Shown: piece by piece, positions 54,349 to 63,692 of the stretch
How the letters are laid out: the number at the start of each line of letters is the position of its first letter
How positions within the stretch are numbered: the first letter of the stretch is position 1
DNA from: Tenacibaculum sp. 1_MG-2023
GTDB lineage: Bacteria; Bacteroidota; Bacteroidia; Flavobacteriales; Flavobacteriaceae
Assembly: GCF_030547425.1 (NCBI RefSeq)
Contig: NZ_JAUORH010000004.1
Location: forward strand, 1 to 64,000
Direction of reading: 5' to 3'
Length of the DNA: 64,000 nucleotides
Translations under genes and position numbers: made by a program
Notes under the pieces: generated by a model
Seen by the model: the letters and a program-made list of their open reading frames with translations, nothing else
Told to the model about the DNA's origin: nothing
The model's database searches: none

Positions 54349-57117
54349 ATGAATAAAAAATATCCAAGAGGTTCTGAATGGAGAAAATGGGATTTACACG
54401 TACATACACCAGCATCTATTTACCACAGATATGGCCCAGACACAGAAGCTACTTGGGAGAATTATATGAAAGATATAGAAAATCTTCCTTCTGACTTTTC
54501 GGTATTAGGTATTAACGACTATTTCTTTATTGATGGATATAAGAAATTAGTTGAGGAAAGGATTTCAAATAACAGATTAAGTAACATAGATTTAATCCTA
54601 CCAGTAGTAGAGTTTAGAATAGACAAATTTGCAGGAATCGACTTCGGCAAATTAAAAAGAATCAATTTGCACGTAATTTTTTCGAATGACTTGCCAATCG
54701 AGACAATAAAAAGTCAATTTCTTCAAACTCTAGAGCAGAGTTATTCTCTTGAATCTGGTGAGCAATGGACAAGAGCAATAACTAGAGAAAGTGTAGAAGA
54801 ATTAGGAGCTAAAATAAAAAGCGGAGTTCCAGCGGAACAATTATCAAAATACGGAACTGATTTAGAGGAAGGATTTAATAATCTCAATGTTAGAGAAGAT
54901 AAAATTTTTGAAGCTCTACAGAAGGACTGCTTTAAGGATAAATATATTGTAGCCATTGGTAAAACTGAATGGGCAGAATTAAAATGGACTGATGCTTCCA
55001 TTGCCACAAAAAAATCAGTCATAAATAAAGCTGACATTGTGTTTACAGCATCAGAATCCATAGAGGCTTTCGACAAAGCAAAAGAACAACTAACAGCACA
55101 AAAAGTAAATGACTTACTTCTTGATTGTAGTGATTCCCATTATCTATCTTCCGCTACCGACAAAGACAGAATCGGAAATTGTTTTACTTGGATTAAAGCT
55201 GACCCAACTTTTGAAGGTCTTATCCAAATACTTTATGAGCCTGAAGAAAGAATTAGTATTTCTGATAACAATCCAAATCTCGAATTTGATAAACCATTTT
55301 TTTCTGAAATATCAATAAGTGATAAACTAAATATTTTCAAAGAAGAAGATGATATTCATTTTTCAAAGAATGAGAGAATTCCATTAAATCAAAACCTTGT
55401 AGCAATAATTGGTGGTCGTGGAGAAGGTAAAAGTATGTTAACAGATTATTTAGCAAGCAGTTTTATTGGTCAAGAACATTCAAAAGAAGGTGTTTTTAAT
55501 AAAAATGGGGCTTTAAAATTATCTTACCAAAAATCAAATCAAACAGAAACTGACTTTATTGAATTTGAGTTAACAGAGGAAAAGAAAGCTATTGATTTCA
55601 TCTACATAAATCAAGGAAGACTCAAAAACCTTGTTGAAAAAAAAGATAAACAGTTTCAACTTGCAAACTCAATTAGAAGATTAGCAAAGTTGAAACAACC
55701 AGAATTTAGTAGTGATTTAGATAAAAATATTCGTGAATTGATTAACGAGTTCCACGAATTACAAAAATTCTTTTCTGTACAAGATGATGAAGGAAATTTT
55801 ATAAATTCAAAAGAATTTTTAGAAGCTCAAGAAAAGTCAATTAATGATTTCATTAGTAACATAACAACTAGCGAAAATAAAGATAAGCTAGAAAAGTATT
55901 CAGAGAATTTACGATTAAGAAATAATCTCAACTCTAAATTAAAAGAGCTTTCTGAATTGGAAAGTGAAATAAAAAGCTCAATTGAAAAGCTCAATGCGAA
56001 AATTAATTTAACGAATGGAGATTTAGATAAAATCTCTAAAATTGAGCTTTCTGCTCTTAAGAAACAATTTGATGAAATCATTGAATGGAAAGCAGAAATA
56101 GAGAAAAAAATAGCTGAAATATCTAAAACAATTTTAGAAGTAAAAGAAGAATTCAAAGACTACAAAGGTGATTTGACAACTCTTTTAAATGATATTGACA
56201 AGTTTCAAAAAAGCTTATCTGAAATACGTGAAAAAATATCGGATTCTAAAATTAAGAAAGAGAGACTTGACAAATTACAGTCAATAATTTTTGAATCTTC
56301 AGACGTGGAAATTTCCCTAATCGATAAAATAAAGAAAGATTATGAAAAACAAGTCAAAGAACTAATTAGCAGTTGGGATGATTTTAAGGATGTGGATTCT
56401 AAAGATTCTTTAAATCCTTCACAAAAATCAATAATGAAAAATCTATTAACTGACCTAGAAATTGAAGTCAAAATAGACTTTGATATTGAAAAATTCTATG
56501 ATGAAATATACCATTGTATTGATGGAGCAAAATGGAGAATAAAAGGAAATAGAGAAGCTCAAAAGAACTCATTTGAAGTCAAAGATTTGGACTCGTATTT
56601 TGAGTTTCTAAAAAATAAATATTTAGAGTTTTATATTAGTGATGGGATTCATAGCAAAACTTTAAAATCTAAACTTTTCTTTGAATCTGAAAGACAAAAA
56701 TATCTCAAGGTATTTCCTATTTTAAAGTATAAAGGAAAAGACTTGAATAAAATATCAGTTGGGCAAAAAGGAACTGTTTATCTAAAAATGATGCTTGCAA
56801 CAGAAGCTTTTTCTAAACCCATAATTTTTGACCAACCAGAAGATGATTTAGATAATGAATTCATAATGCAAAATTTAATATCACTTTTCAAGGAACTAAA
56901 ACAATATAGACAAGTAATAATTGTAACTCATAATGCAAATTTAGTAGTCAACGCAGATGCCGAACAGGTTATTGTTGCTTCGAATAAAGATGGTAACCTT
57001 GAATATTCTAGTGGTAGTTTAGAAGATAATGAGATAAACTCGAAAATATGTCAAATTCTCGAAGGTGGAGAAATAGCTTTTGAAAAAAGACGTAGGAAAT
57101 ATCAAAAAATCGGATAG
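54349..57117 (+). CDS. PHP domain + SMC/ABC-like ATPase (TrlF family)
   Basis: A 922-residue protein. The N-terminal PHP phosphoesterase domain has DLHVHTPAS (15-23) and DSH (262-264), metal-binding motifs. The ATPase has Walker A GGRGEGKS (355-362), a coiled-coil region of about 440-720 rich in K/E, Walker B IIFDQPEDD (825-833) and an H-loop IIVTHNANLV. This matches the TrlF-like AAA-ATPases associated with RNA repair or defence. Lying alone in a hypervariable island between repeats, it is probably a conflict gene. The mechanism is inferred. Confidence 0.82.
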   Translation: MNKKYPRGSEWRKWDLHVHTPASIYHRYGPDTEATWENYMKDIENLPSDFSVLGINDYFFIDGYKKLVEERISNNRLSNIDLILPVVEFRIDKFAGIDFGKLKRINLHVIFSNDLPIETIKSQFLQTLEQSYSLESGEQWTRAITRESVEELGAKIKSGVPAEQLSKYGTDLEEGFNNLNVREDKIFEALQKDCFKDKYIVAIGKTEWAELKWTDASIATKKSVINKADIVFTASESIEAFDKAKEQLTAQKVNDLLLDCSDSHYLSSATDKDRIGNCFTWIKADPTFEGLIQILYEPEERISISDNNPNLEFDKPFFSEISISDKLNIFKEEDDIHFSKNERIPLNQNLVAIIGGRGEGKSMLTDYLASSFIGQEHSKEGVFNKNGALKLSYQKSNQTETDFIEFELTEEKKAIDFIYINQGRLKNLVEKKDKQFQLANSIRRLAKLKQPEFSSDLDKNIRELINEFHELQKFFSVQDDEGNFINSKEFLEAQEKSINDFISNITTSENKDKLEKYSENLRLRNNLNSKLKELSELESEIKSSIEKLNAKINLTNGDLDKISKIELSALKKQFDEIIEWKAEIEKKIAEISKTILEVKEEFKDYKGDLTTLLNDIDKFQKSLSEIREKISDSKIKKERLDKLQSIIFESSDVEISLIDKIKKDYEKQVKELISSWDDFKDVDSKDSLNPSQKSIMKNLLTDLEIEVKIDFDIEKFYDEIYHCIDGAKWRIKGNREAQKNSFEVKDLDSYFEFLKNKYLEFYISDGIHSKTLKSKLFFESERQKYLKVFPILKYKGKDLNKISVGQKGTVYLKMMLATEAFSKPIIFDQPEDDLDNEFIMQNLISLFKELKQYRQVIIVTHNANLVVNADAEQVIVASNKDGNLEYSSGSLEDNEINSKICQILEGGEIAFEKRRRKYQKIG

Positions 57118-57130
57118 AAATAACGCAGTA

Positions 57131-57285
57131 CAACAAAGAACTGAGGCAAAAAACAAGTAAATTTTATACTTTTTTAAACCAACGTGCTTTTATAATTTGC
57201 GTCATACGATAAACCACTTTTTACTATGGCAAAAGCTTGTTTTAGTAGCTTATTACATACCGCTATTAAAGCAAGTTTTTTTACA
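57131..57285 (-). pseudogene. IS110-family transposase, 3' end remnant (second copy)
   Basis: Minus-strand VKKLALIAVCNKLLKQAFAI then VKSGLSYDANYKSTLV and stop (57174-57176) is the C-terminal tail of an IS110-family transposase. The non-coding end extends to CAACAAAG at 57131, the same boundary as at 12458 in island 1. It lies between the TrlF-like gene and the backbone gene rlmH. Confidence 0.72.
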
Positions 57286-57333
57286 CTGAAACCATCCTTT
57301 TAAGAGTTTATAAAACATTCGTAATTTTGCCGT

Positions 57334-57807
57334 ATGAAAATAAAATTACTCGCCATAGGTAAAACTGACAATAAGCAGTTACAGCAATTAATTGACGAAT
57401 ACCAAAACCGATTAAAACATTACGTAAAATTTGAGTTGGAAGTAATACCAGATATTAAAAACGTTAAAAACCTAAGCGAGGCGCAACAAAAAGAAAAAGA
57501 AGGCGAGTTGATTTTATCTAAACTACAACCTACTGATCAGCTAGTTTTATTAGACGATAAAGGAAAGCAACATACTTCCGTAGAGTTTTCACAATACTTA
57601 CAAAAGAAGATGAACTCTGGTATTAAGCAACTGGTGTTGGTTATTGGAGGACCTTATGGTTTTTCTGAAGCTGTATACAATAAAGCACAAGGAAAGTTAT
57701 CGCTCTCTAAAATGACGTTTTCTCACCAAATGATTCGTTTATTTATAGTTGAGCAAGTGTATCGTGGTTTTACTATTCTTAGAAACGAGCCTTATCATCA
57801 CGAGTAA
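57334..57807 (+). CDS. rlmH: 23S rRNA (pseudouridine1915-N3)-methyltransferase RlmH
   Basis: A 157-residue SPOUT enzyme that methylates pseudouridine 1915 of 23S rRNA. The trefoil-knot motif LVIGGPYGFSEAVYNKAQGKLSLSKMTFSHQMIRL and C-terminal EPYHHE are diagnostic. The TAATTTTG box at 57322-57329 is very close to the start, implying a short leader. Confidence 0.95.
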   Translation: MKIKLLAIGKTDNKQLQQLIDEYQNRLKHYVKFELEVIPDIKNVKNLSEAQQKEKEGELILSKLQPTDQLVLLDDKGKQHTSVEFSQYLQKKMNSGIKQLVLVIGGPYGFSEAVYNKAQGKLSLSKMTFSHQMIRLFIVEQVYRGFTILRNEPYHHE

Positions 57808-57972
57808 AAACTCTAAAACTTTTATTTACATCAAATTTTATGTGAGTCAAAACATTATGCTTTTAATTTCCAGAAAAGCATAGTAAAAAACCTGTTAAAA
57901 AGTTATTTTATTTTTGCATTTAGCCATACTTTTGCGCCCCGAAAAATAAAACTTATATAACATAAAATAAAT

Positions 57973-58830
57973 ATGAAAACACTAAGATTCTTAGCTACTT
58001 TAACTTTTTTTATATCCTTTACTTGCTTACAACAAGTAACTGCTCAAAATGACATTAAAACGTTAAAGATTCAGGTAAAAAACAAAAAAAATCAAATTAG
58101 CGCTAATGAAGAAATCTTAATTAGTGGTGTTGATGCTTTAAAGCGTGTAAAAGGAAATTTAGAGCGTTTTAAGAAAAGTAAAAAAGCTACAAAACAGGAA
58201 GTAGAAAGAAAAGAAAAAATTGCTGCAAACATGCAACAAAGATTAAGTAAGCTAAACAATCAAATTGATTTGCATAAAAAAGATTTGGCTTCTTTAGAAA
58301 GAAAGTTAGCTAGAAAACTAAAGAAAGAAGAATCTTCAAAAAAAGAAGAGTCTTCGAAAAAAGCTGACAATACCGAGGTGGTATATGAAGACAGTATTAG
58401 TGCTGAACAAAAAGAAATTATTTTACAAAAACAAAAACTTGAAGAGGCTCGTAAAAAATTAGATGATGAAAGAAAAGCTAGAGAGCTTGCTTACTTAAAA
58501 GAACAAGAGGCTTTACGTTTAGAAGAAGAAAAACTGAAGCAATTAAGCAATCAAATTAAAGTTAAAGAGAAAAACATTAGTAAAGAGAAAAACACTTTAA
58601 TTAGTGATCTTGAAGATGATATTAGCATTAATGAAGAGATTTTAATTAGTGGTAAAGAAGGTTTAGCTAAAATGAAGTCTAAATTAGAAGAGGCTAAAAA
58701 AGATGCTTCTACTTCTAAAGAAAGTATTGAAAGAAAAGAGGCTATTATTAGTAAGATTGAAAATCGCCTGTTAAAAATTCAAAATGAAATTGATGCTAAA
58801 AAACAAGAATTAGCAACTATAAAAGGGTAA
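57973..58830 (+). CDS. Secreted coiled-coil protein with internal duplication
   Basis: A 285-residue protein with a signal peptide (about 1-24, ending VTAQ). The remainder is almost entirely charged coiled coil. A segment of about 60 residues beginning NEEILISGVDALKRVKGNLE (about 45) recurs as NEEILISGKEGLAKMKSKLE (about 219), so the ends are duplicated around a KKEESSKKEE linker. No family is recognised. A TACTTTTG box is at 57927-57934. Confidence 0.75.
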   Translation: MKTLRFLATLTFFISFTCLQQVTAQNDIKTLKIQVKNKKNQISANEEILISGVDALKRVKGNLERFKKSKKATKQEVERKEKIAANMQQRLSKLNNQIDLHKKDLASLERKLARKLKKEESSKKEESSKKADNTEVVYEDSISAEQKEIILQKQKLEEARKKLDDERKARELAYLKEQEALRLEEEKLKQLSNQIKVKEKNISKEKNTLISDLEDDISINEEILISGKEGLAKMKSKLEEAKKDASTSKESIERKEAIISKIENRLLKIQNEIDAKKQELATIKG

Positions 58831-58848
58831 AACTTTTTTCTCATAAAC

Positions 58849-58881
58849 AAAAAACTCCAAGGATAACCTTGGAGTTTTTTT
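58849..58881. terminator. Bidirectional terminator between the coiled-coil gene and lgt
   Basis: Stem AAAACTCCAAGG/CCTTGGAGTTTT with an ATAA loop and flanking A/T runs. It serves the plus-strand coiled-coil gene and the minus-strand lgt. Confidence 0.87.
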
Positions 58882-58888
58882 ATTGTTT

Positions 58889-59749
58889 TTATGCTGTTGC
58901 TTTGGTTTTTCTAAACATTAACCAAAAACCTATTAACACTAACGGAATACTTAATACTTGCCCCGTATTTAGTGTGTTAAACACCCAGTCTTCTCGTCCA
59001 TCTACTTGCGCTTCTTTTAAGAACTCTATTACAAAACGTAACGACCATAGTACTACCATAAACAACCCGAATAAGAAGCCTGTTTGGTTTTTCTTGTCTG
59101 TTTTCCAATAGAAATGCCATAATGCAAAAAATAAAACTAAATAACTTAACGCTTCATATAACTGAGTTGGATGACGTGGCACGGTTTCTCCTGCTCTTTT
59201 AAAAATTACCCCAAAACTACTTCCTGTTGGCTTTCCGTATATTTCTGAGTTAAAAAAGTTTCCAAAGCGAATAAAAAATCCTGCTAAGGCTACCATGATT
59301 CCTAATCTATCTAAGATAAATAACCATGGTTTTTGTAAGTGCTTTTTAGCATAAAAGTACATCGCAATAGGAATTCCAATCGCCGCTCCGTGACTTGCGA
59401 ATCCTGTAAACCCTGTAAATTTCCATCCATCTAACAATCCGAATAAAGCCGAAGCTCCTTCTTGTTTTTTAAATGGTAATATGATTTCCAATAAATGGTT
59501 TTGATAATAATCCCAACTGTAAAAGAAAACATCTCCTAAACGCATTCCTACCAACATAGAAACGAATACGTACATAAATAACGGGTCTAGTTTTTCAACA
59601 GAAATGTTATCATTGGTGTAAATCTTTTTCATTAATCGAAGTCCTAAAATAAACGCCGCTACAAACATTAAACTGTACCAACGGATACCAAAACCTCCTA
59701 AATTTATTATTTCTGGGTTCCAATCCCACACTATGGATAAAAAATTCAT
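58889..59749 (-). CDS. lgt: Prolipoprotein diacylglyceryl transferase
   Basis: A 286-residue integral membrane enzyme with about seven helices. It transfers diacylglycerol to the lipobox cysteine of prolipoproteins. The Lgt signature GFFIRFGNFFNSEIYGKPT and the RHPTQLYEAL segment are present. It serves the many lipoproteins seen in this window. Confidence 0.95.
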   Translation of the reverse strand: MNFLSIVWDWNPEIINLGGFGIRWYSLMFVAAFILGLRLMKKIYTNDNISVEKLDPLFMYVFVSMLVGMRLGDVFFYSWDYYQNHLLEIILPFKKQEGASALFGLLDGWKFTGFTGFASHGAAIGIPIAMYFYAKKHLQKPWLFILDRLGIMVALAGFFIRFGNFFNSEIYGKPTGSSFGVIFKRAGETVPRHPTQLYEALSYLVLFFALWHFYWKTDKKNQTGFLFGLFMVVLWSLRFVIEFLKEAQVDGREDWVFNTLNTGQVLSIPLVLIGFWLMFRKTKATA

Positions 59750-59770
59750 TTACTTTAATTTAGTTTTAGT

Positions 59771-59855
59771 GTCATTGCGAACCTTTCGGCTGTCGCTAAA
59801 GACAAGTTAAAATGAAATAATCTTAAGATTACTTCTTAATAAACTCCTCAATGAC
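59771..59855. repeat. Degenerate GTCATTG...CAATGAC palindrome
   Basis: GTCATTGCGAAC (from 59771) faces CTCAATGAC (to 59855), with AATCTTAAGATTACTTC in the middle. This is a worn copy of the REP-like GTCATTGCGAG...CAATGAC element common in Bacteroidota intergenic regions. Confidence 0.5.
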
Positions 59856-59860
59856 AATTA

Positions 59861-60097
59861 TTATTTTTCTTTTTTCTCTGGAACAGGGTCGTAACCACTT
59901 CCTCCCCATGGGTGACAACTAAAAATTCTTTTTAATGCCAACCAACCACCATAAAACAATCCATGTTTTTGCAACGCTTCAATGGTGTAGCTTGAACACG
60001 TTGGTGAATATCTACATGTTGCTGGTGTAAACGGAGATATGGCTGTTTGATAAAATCGAACTAGTAATATAAACGGATATGTTAGTATTTTTTTCAA
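59861..60097 (-). CDS. yidD: Membrane protein insertion efficiency factor YidD
   Basis: A 78-residue YidD protein with [28 protein letters not shown], the family cysteine-rich signature. It assists YidC-dependent insertion. The cysS stop codon lies directly before it, so it is probably co-transcribed. Confidence 0.95.
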   Translation of the reverse strand: MKKILTYPFILLVRFYQTAISPFTPATCRYSPTCSSYTIEALQKHGLFYGGWLALKRIFSCHPWGGSGYDPVPEKKEK

Positions 60098-61579
60098 TTA
60101 GTTAACTGTAAACGTTGTTCCTTCTCTACCGTCTTTTAATTGAATCCCTAATTCCAGTAATCTATCACGAATTTCATCAGACAATGCCCAATCTTTATTT
60201 TCACGTGCTTCTTTACGCATGCTAATTAACATATCCACTACTCCGCTTAACTTATCAGAATTATTTCCTTCTGAAGTTTCATTCATTAGTCCTAATACAT
60301 CAAAAACAAACGCGTTGATTGTATTTTTAAACACGTCTAAGTCATCGGTAGTTAAACTTGCCTTTCCTTCTTTTATTTGATTGATAACTTTTACTGCTTC
60401 AAATAAATGTGCTATTAAAATTGGCGTATTAAAATCATCATTCATAGCATCGTAGCAATCTTGTCTCCATTTTTGAACATCAAATGAAGAAGTAGCACCT
60501 GCTTCAATTTTATCTAAGAAATCTACAGCTTCCATCAACTTTGCATGCCCTTTTTCAGCAGCTTCTAACGCTTCTCCAGAAAAATCTAAAATGCTTCTAT
60601 AGTTCGCTTGCATATTAAAAAAGCGAACCACACTTGCAGAAAATGCTTTTCCTAAGATATCGTTTTCACCAGTTAAAATTTCGTTTGGTAAAATAAAGTT
60701 CCCTGTTGATTTAGCCATTTTTTGACTGTTCAACAACAACATATTGGTGTGCATCCAGTAGTTTACTGGCTGTACTCCAGAACAGGTATGCGATTGAGCT
60801 ATTTCACACTCATGATGCGGGAATTTTAAATCCATTCCTCCACCATGAATATCAAATTGTTCACCTAAGTACTTTGTACTCATTACTGAACATTCTAAAT
60901 GCCAACCAGGGAAACCATCACTCCAAGGTGAAGGCCAACGCATGATATGACGATCATCGGCTTTCTTCCAAAGTGCAAAATCTTGTGGGTTTCTCTTATC
61001 TGATTGTCCGTCTAACGCTCTAGTATTATGAATAGCATCTTCTATTTTTCTACCAGAAAGAATTCCGTAGTTACCAGTTTCGTTATATTTTAATACATCA
61101 AAATAAACTGAACCGTTTACTTCATAGGCAAAGCCTTTATCCATGATTTCTTTAATCATTTCAATCTGCTCTACGATATGACCCGTTGCAGTAGGCTCTA
61201 TACTTGGTGATAAAAAGTTGTAATTATTTAATACATTATGGAAATCAACTGTATAACGTTGCACTACTTCCATCGGTTCAATTTCCTCTAGTCGTGCTTT
61301 TTTTGCAATTCTGTCTTCACCTTCATCAGCATCGTTTTCTAAGTGACCTGCATCAGTAATATTACGTACATAGCGTACTTTATACCCTAAGTGTAATAAA
61401 TAACGATACACCACATCAAAAAACATAAAAGTTCTTACGTTTCCTAAATGGGCGTTGCTATATACTGTAGGACCACACACATACATACCTATGCGTCCTT
61501 CAATTACTGGTTTAAAAAGCTCTTTTGATTTGGTTAAAGAGTTATATATTTTAAGTTGATTTTCTTTGTATAATTCCAT
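60098..61579 (-). CDS. cysS: Cysteine--tRNA ligase
   Basis: A class I synthetase of 493 residues from the preferred Met ([13 protein letters not shown]), chosen over an ATG seven codons upstream that would add MQIVTFT. HIGH-type motif [15 protein letters not shown] and KMSKS-type KMAKSTGN are present, with zinc ligands including Cys in [10 protein letters not shown] and HHECEIAQS. It is upstream of yidD on the minus strand. Confidence 0.95.
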   Translation of the reverse strand: MELYKENQLKIYNSLTKSKELFKPVIEGRIGMYVCGPTVYSNAHLGNVRTFMFFDVVYRYLLHLGYKVRYVRNITDAGHLENDADEGEDRIAKKARLEEIEPMEVVQRYTVDFHNVLNNYNFLSPSIEPTATGHIVEQIEMIKEIMDKGFAYEVNGSVYFDVLKYNETGNYGILSGRKIEDAIHNTRALDGQSDKRNPQDFALWKKADDRHIMRWPSPWSDGFPGWHLECSVMSTKYLGEQFDIHGGGMDLKFPHHECEIAQSHTCSGVQPVNYWMHTNMLLLNSQKMAKSTGNFILPNEILTGENDILGKAFSASVVRFFNMQANYRSILDFSGEALEAAEKGHAKLMEAVDFLDKIEAGATSSFDVQKWRQDCYDAMNDDFNTPILIAHLFEAVKVINQIKEGKASLTTDDLDVFKNTINAFVFDVLGLMNETSEGNNSDKLSGVVDMLISMRKEARENKDWALSDEIRDRLLELGIQLKDGREGTTFTVN

Positions 61580-61687
61580 AGTAAAAGTGACTATTTGCAA
61601 TCGCTAATATAGGCACTTTATAAAGAATATAGAAAAAGAATTTGGCAGCAATTTTATAGAAATAGAAGGTAGTTTTGTTTGTATTTC

Positions 61688-63145
61688 TTATTGATTTTTA
61701 ACTTTTAATTGACTGTATTTACCGTCTATTTCAATTTCTTTATCGTTAGAAATTAAAATGAACTCTCCGTTATACTCTACATTTCCATCTTTTAGTTTCT
61801 TAACCTTATCACTTTGGATATCAAATTTCTTATTTATACCTGTTAAATCAACTCCAGCATCTGAATAACTTAAAAATACTTTTAAATTATTATGACTTGG
61901 GTGTATTTTGGTAATGGTTAAGTTTCCAAACTTATTATTTACTTCAACATTACTATATACATTACTTACCACCAAGCCTGAAGAGTTCGAATTTACTGTT
62001 GTGTTGGTAACCGATGCTAATTGAGCATCGGTTACATTATTTAAGAACAACGTACAAGCGTTTAATGAATTTATATTTACTGGTGAAAATGAAATATTTA
62101 ATTTTCCACCGTCAAGTGCGTCAGCTTTGAAGGTTCCATAACTAACCTTTCCTGAAGCTTTGGTTTTTGGCAGTTTTACTTTACAATGGCGGGTATTCAA
62201 ATCAAACGTTGCTGATTTTGGAACCTTTATAATAATCTTCTTTGTGATTTTTACTTTTTTTCCATTAATCATAAGGTTATTACTGTCAGAAGAGTAAGAA
62301 TAGTTCATACGAGTTTTTTTCATTTCCTCTCTAACCTTATGCATTTCTTCTCGTGCTTTTGCTAATTGTTTTCTAATCCTCTCTCTATCAACTTTTTTAA
62401 GTTCACTTTTAACTCTTTTAAGTTCTTCTTTTAATTTTTTCTCATTGAGAACTTGATGTTTTTTTGAGAAAAACATCTTTGTCTTAGAATTCTTATTATT
62501 CTTAAGATATTCTTTATATGCTTTAGTTTTCTTAAATTCTTCCCACTCTTCTTTTGATGTAATGTTTACATTATGTTTACCATCTTTCCATTTAAATCTA
62601 ACAAGTTCTTCAGTTTCAAACATTTTTTCTACATCAAAATCTACATCTTGAAATAAATTTTCAAAATTAATTTCAGGGATTTCTATTTCAGGCATTTCTG
62701 GAATCTCAGGCATTTCTGGGATACTTACCTCTGGTATTTCTGGTATCACAGCAACCTCACTTTCTGTATCATACTCAAATATTCTTGGGTAATTATTGTC
62801 TGATGAATTGAAGAATACAATATTGTCTCTTCCTATTCTAAAGCTATTTCTATTGGCATTAATTTGTACCTTACTTTTATTCCCTAAGGCTTCAAATTTC
62901 CAGTTGTCTAAATATTTTTGAGCTTCTTTTTTATCTAGCCCTTCAACTTCTACAACTGCTTCTACTGAAACTTCATTTCTGTTCCATGTAGTCACATCAA
63001 CATCCGCATTAGATGCATTGATATTAACTACTACGTCTTTATTTGTCTTAAAATTTTCACTGAACTTCTTGTTGTATTTCTGTGCAGATACAACGCCTGT
63101 CACTAACAGTAAAAAAACACTGATTTTAAATTGTTTGAATGTCAT
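61688..63145 (-). CDS. Secreted beta-rich protein with a lysine-rich middle (DUF4097-like)
   Basis: A 485-residue protein with a signal peptide (about 1-21, ending VVSAQ). The beginning (DVVVNINASNADVDVTTWNRNEVSVEAVVEVEG) and the C-terminal half (many short beta repeats of the SGLVVSNVYSNVEVNNKFGNLTI kind) resemble DUF4097/auto-adhesin beta helices. In between are PE-rich EMPEIPEMPE and a strongly charged coiled coil (about 215-285). It overlaps the putative anti-sigma gene, so it is likely part of a sigma-controlled surface or envelope-stress operon. Confidence 0.72.
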   Translation of the reverse strand: MTFKQFKISVFLLLVTGVVSAQKYNKKFSENFKTNKDVVVNINASNADVDVTTWNRNEVSVEAVVEVEGLDKKEAQKYLDNWKFEALGNKSKVQINANRNSFRIGRDNIVFFNSSDNNYPRIFEYDTESEVAVIPEIPEVSIPEMPEIPEMPEIEIPEINFENLFQDVDFDVEKMFETEELVRFKWKDGKHNVNITSKEEWEEFKKTKAYKEYLKNNKNSKTKMFFSKKHQVLNEKKLKEELKRVKSELKKVDRERIRKQLAKAREEMHKVREEMKKTRMNYSYSSDSNNLMINGKKVKITKKIIIKVPKSATFDLNTRHCKVKLPKTKASGKVSYGTFKADALDGGKLNISFSPVNINSLNACTLFLNNVTDAQLASVTNTTVNSNSSGLVVSNVYSNVEVNNKFGNLTITKIHPSHNNLKVFLSYSDAGVDLTGINKKFDIQSDKVKKLKDGNVEYNGEFILISNDKEIEIDGKYSQLKVKNQ

Positions 63146-63692
63146 TTTGAGTTGGATTTTTAAATTCTTGTAATTGTTTTTGCATACGTTTTAACAGCTG
63201 TAAACGTAATTGCAGGTTTCCAATCAATGCATTGATAGTATCGTCGTTAATTCCTTTTGTATTGAGCTCTTCGGTTAACGATTTATATTCTTTGGTTAAT
63301 TCTCCTATTTTGGTCAAATAACCATCAAAAAGTTCTTTGTTATCGTCAGTTAATTCTAACTGACTTAACTCGTAATTAATGGTATTTACATAGTAGTCTT
63401 CCACCGTTTTTAACTCAGGAGATATGGTTCCTAAACTAATTTGATTTTGAGTGTCTTTTGGAAGCTCTGTTATTATTGGATCTACAGTATTTGTTGGATA
63501 AAACTGAATTCCTAAACTTACCAACAACACAATAGATGCTGCTATATACAGCCATTGATATGATTTTTTTATTGATGGTGTTGAATGCAATTCATCCATC
63601 AACTTTTGTTGAAAACGCTGTCTGTGATTTGTTGATAACCTCTCTGTGTTTTCAACATTGTTTTTTAGTATTTCTCTAATATCTTTAGACAT
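63126..63692 (-). CDS. Putative anti-sigma-like membrane protein
   Basis: A 188-residue protein. The N-terminal 40 residues are cytoplasmic and charged, one transmembrane helix is at about 44-62, and the helical extracytoplasmic part resembles stress-sensor domains. It sits between the ECF sigma factor and the 485-residue protein with short overlaps on both sides, the usual place of an anti-sigma factor. No zinc motif is seen, so the assignment rests on position and topology. Confidence 0.68.
   Translation of the reverse strand: MSKDIREILKNNVENTERLSTNHRQRFQQKLMDELHSTPSIKKSYQWLYIAASIVLLVSLGIQFYPTNTVDPIITELPKDTQNQISLGTISPELKTVEDYYVNTINYELSQLELTDDNKELFDGYLTKIGELTKEYKSLTEELNTKGINDDTINALIGNLQLRLQLLKRMQKQLQEFKNPTQNDIQTI

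Noticed and set aside
61580..61600. Upstream ATG for cysS
   Set aside because: The family normally begins close to the [13 protein letters not shown] segment; the seven extra residues are not conserved in type.
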